From contig NZ_KQ958170.1 in NCBI RefSeq assembly GCF_001546855.1, positions 1-42,480 of the forward strand: 42,480 nucleotides of DNA, read 5' to 3'. Made by a program: the position numbers and the translations under genes. The DNA is from Megasphaera sp. MJR8396C (GTDB taxonomy: Bacteria; Bacillota; Negativicutes; Veillonellales; Megasphaeraceae). The notes beneath the pieces were generated by a model. That model made no database searches. It had not been told where the DNA came from and saw only the letters and a list, made by a program, of their open reading frames with translations. Shown here one piece after another: positions 41,665-42,480 of this stretch; position 1 is the stretch's first letter; each line of letters begins with the position of its first letter.

Positions 41665-42072
41665 ATGAAAAAATATTGTCTCCTCTTAATGATACTGATT
41701 CTTCCATTGCTGACACCTGCCCCTGCTTCAGCAGCCTCAGCATTCAATATGCAGGAAACTTCCATCTTTTCCGATTTATACGGACAGCGTCGAACGCAAG
41801 AAATGATCATAATCAGTCCCGACGATGCCGTCGCTCATTCCTTTTACGGCTTAAAAATCGGCGACAAAAAAAGCGATGTCCTCAGGACCTTGCGACCAGC
41901 CTTTACGCTAATGTACGAATTAAAAGCCATTGGTCCGGCCTATTTATTGAGCGATGTCGTCTATCCCGATTACTATCTGACGGTCTCCTTTGACGACCAG
42001 GACCGCGTGTCGATGATCGTCTATCAGGAAAATAAAAAAGTCCACATCATGACCGATGGGTTGAATGCCTAG
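41665..42072 (+). CDS. Small secreted protein of unknown function
   Basis: The 135-residue product has a clear signal peptide (about 1-24, hydrophobic LLLMILILPLL, cleavage after ASA). A mature domain of about 110 residues follows. The stretch FYGLKIGDKKSDVLRTL recalls the start of BamE/SmpA-like small domains, where a Gly-rich turn precedes a helix, but this is a weak similarity. I do not recognise the family. AAAAGGAG is upstream of the ATG, the gene follows the EamA transporter by 44 bases, and a terminator lies at 42183-42216. It would be periplasmic or exported. Confidence 0.7.
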   Translation: MKKYCLLLMILILPLLTPAPASAASAFNMQETSIFSDLYGQRRTQEMIIISPDDAVAHSFYGLKIGDKKSDVLRTLRPAFTLMYELKAIGPAYLLSDVVYPDYYLTVSFDDQDRVSMIVYQENKKVHIMTDGLNA

Positions 42073-42182
42073 ACTTTACGCTCTGGATGGACCTATCAAC
42101 GATAATCTAAATTTGTCTCCCATATTTTATCTCCTTTTATTCGCTCTGCTCGGTCATTCGCCTAACAGGGCATATATATGAA

Positions 42183-42216
42183 AGAAGCATCGACATCAGT
42201 CGGTGCTTCTTTTTTA
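42183..42216 (+). terminator. Terminator downstream of the small secreted protein gene
   Basis: AGAAGCATCGAC and GTCGGTGCTTCT form a 12-bp stem (one T-G wobble) with loop ATCA, followed by six or more T. It lies about 110 bases past the stop at 42072. Confidence 0.8.
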
Positions 42217-42450
42217 TCCTGTAATGGAAATGTTGCTATCGTATCAGAAAAGCATCCATTAATTTGGGAACGTCAGTCGCGTCGTCTTCGACATTTGTCT
42301 GATAATGCTCGATATGTCTGAGAGCTTCTGAATAGTGGCTCTATGGCTTCCTACCAGATTCCCCCTCCCACTCCGAAGTCAAGCTTCGGAGTAAGTGATT
42401 CAGTCTGTTTTATGCGTCGCGTTCGCTCCTTTAAAACAGCTTCTCTACTT

Positions 42451-42480
42451 AAAAAAAGAAGCACTTCATTATCGAAGTGC
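42451..42480 (-). terminator. Terminator for a minus-strand gene right of the window
   Basis: GCACTTC/GAAGTGC (7-bp stem at the very end, extendable beyond the edge) is followed on the minus strand by TTCTTTTTTT. This suggests that a gene outside the window on the minus strand ends here. Confidence 0.6.

Larger units (their letters stand above)
42073..42480. other. Gene-free, hairpin-rich right end
   Basis: These 408 bases hold the terminator at 42183-42216 and, after it, three inverted repeats: ACTCCGAAG/CTTCGGAGT (42370-42392), CTGTTTTA/TAAAACAG (42405-42439), and GCACTTC/GAAGTGC (42461-42480). No convincing gene is seen on either strand. A mobile-element remnant or structured RNA is possible but not shown. 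Confidence 0.5.

Noticed and set aside
1-42480. CRISPR arrays, rRNA, tRNA or prophage genes
   Set aside because: No regularly spaced direct repeats, no rRNA or tRNA-like sequence and no phage-like genes were seen in reading the window.

Overview
The window looks like chromosome from an anaerobic, diderm Firmicute of the Negativicutes (Megasphaera/Veillonella type). This assignment is inference. Strong AGGAGG-type ribosome sites and Firmicute-like promoters occur beside a YadA-type trimeric adhesin gene, which needs an outer membrane. Almost every gene is recognisable, and the dominant theme is molybdenum-cofactor enzymes and anaerobic purine/urate breakdown.

Left part (1-8.5 kb): a YadA-like adhesin gene, apparently cut by an IS3-type insertion-sequence end at the window edge; a secreted beta-helix protein; pyruvate kinase; a secreted M13 metallopeptidase; queC; and an EamA-type transporter. 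All are on the minus strand and mostly independent, with clear terminators and promoters between them.

Molybdenum block (8.5-24.2 kb): a tightly packed minus-strand operon runs from a ModE-like regulator (17323) through a MoeA-like protein, moaC, moaA, a MOSC-MogA fusion, modABC, xdhC, yqeC and mocA. Its leader has a ModE-type palindrome and a terminator-like hairpin. Divergently, on the plus strand, lie a mobA-mobB fusion, formate dehydrogenase fdhF with a HydN-like ferredoxin, and moeA. fdhF has Cys instead of selenocysteine and is broken by an in-frame TAA at 20218-20220. fdhD and yqeB follow on the minus strand. yqeB, yqeC and mocA are the hallmark trio of selenium-dependent molybdenum hydroxylases.

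Purine block (24.3-39.8 kb): minus-strand ssnA-ygfK-hyuA-xdhD and plus-strand ygeX-ygeY-ygeW-yqeA-NCS2 permease diverge around a gene for a YheO-type PAS/helix-turn-helix regulator. Together they resemble the E. coli yge/ygf/yqe cluster and the clusters reported for anaerobic uric-acid breakdown in gut bacteria. The permease would import the purine; XdhD would hydroxylate it; SsnA, HyuA and YgeY would carry out hydrolytic steps; YgeX would remove ammonia from 2,3-diaminopropionate-like products; YgeW and YqeA would release carbamoyl phosphate and make ATP. Related palindromes (CTAAAAAnTTTTTAG type) sit at matching places at the three promoters of this block and probably define its regulon.

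Right end (39.7-42.5 kb): a LysR regulator facing away from an EamA transporter, a small secreted protein of unknown function, and about 400 bases of hairpin-rich DNA without a gene.

Points most worth following: the fdhF nonsense codon, the operator set around the PAS/HTH gene, the structured xdhD leader, and a YgfK that lacks the usual pyridine-nucleotide domain.
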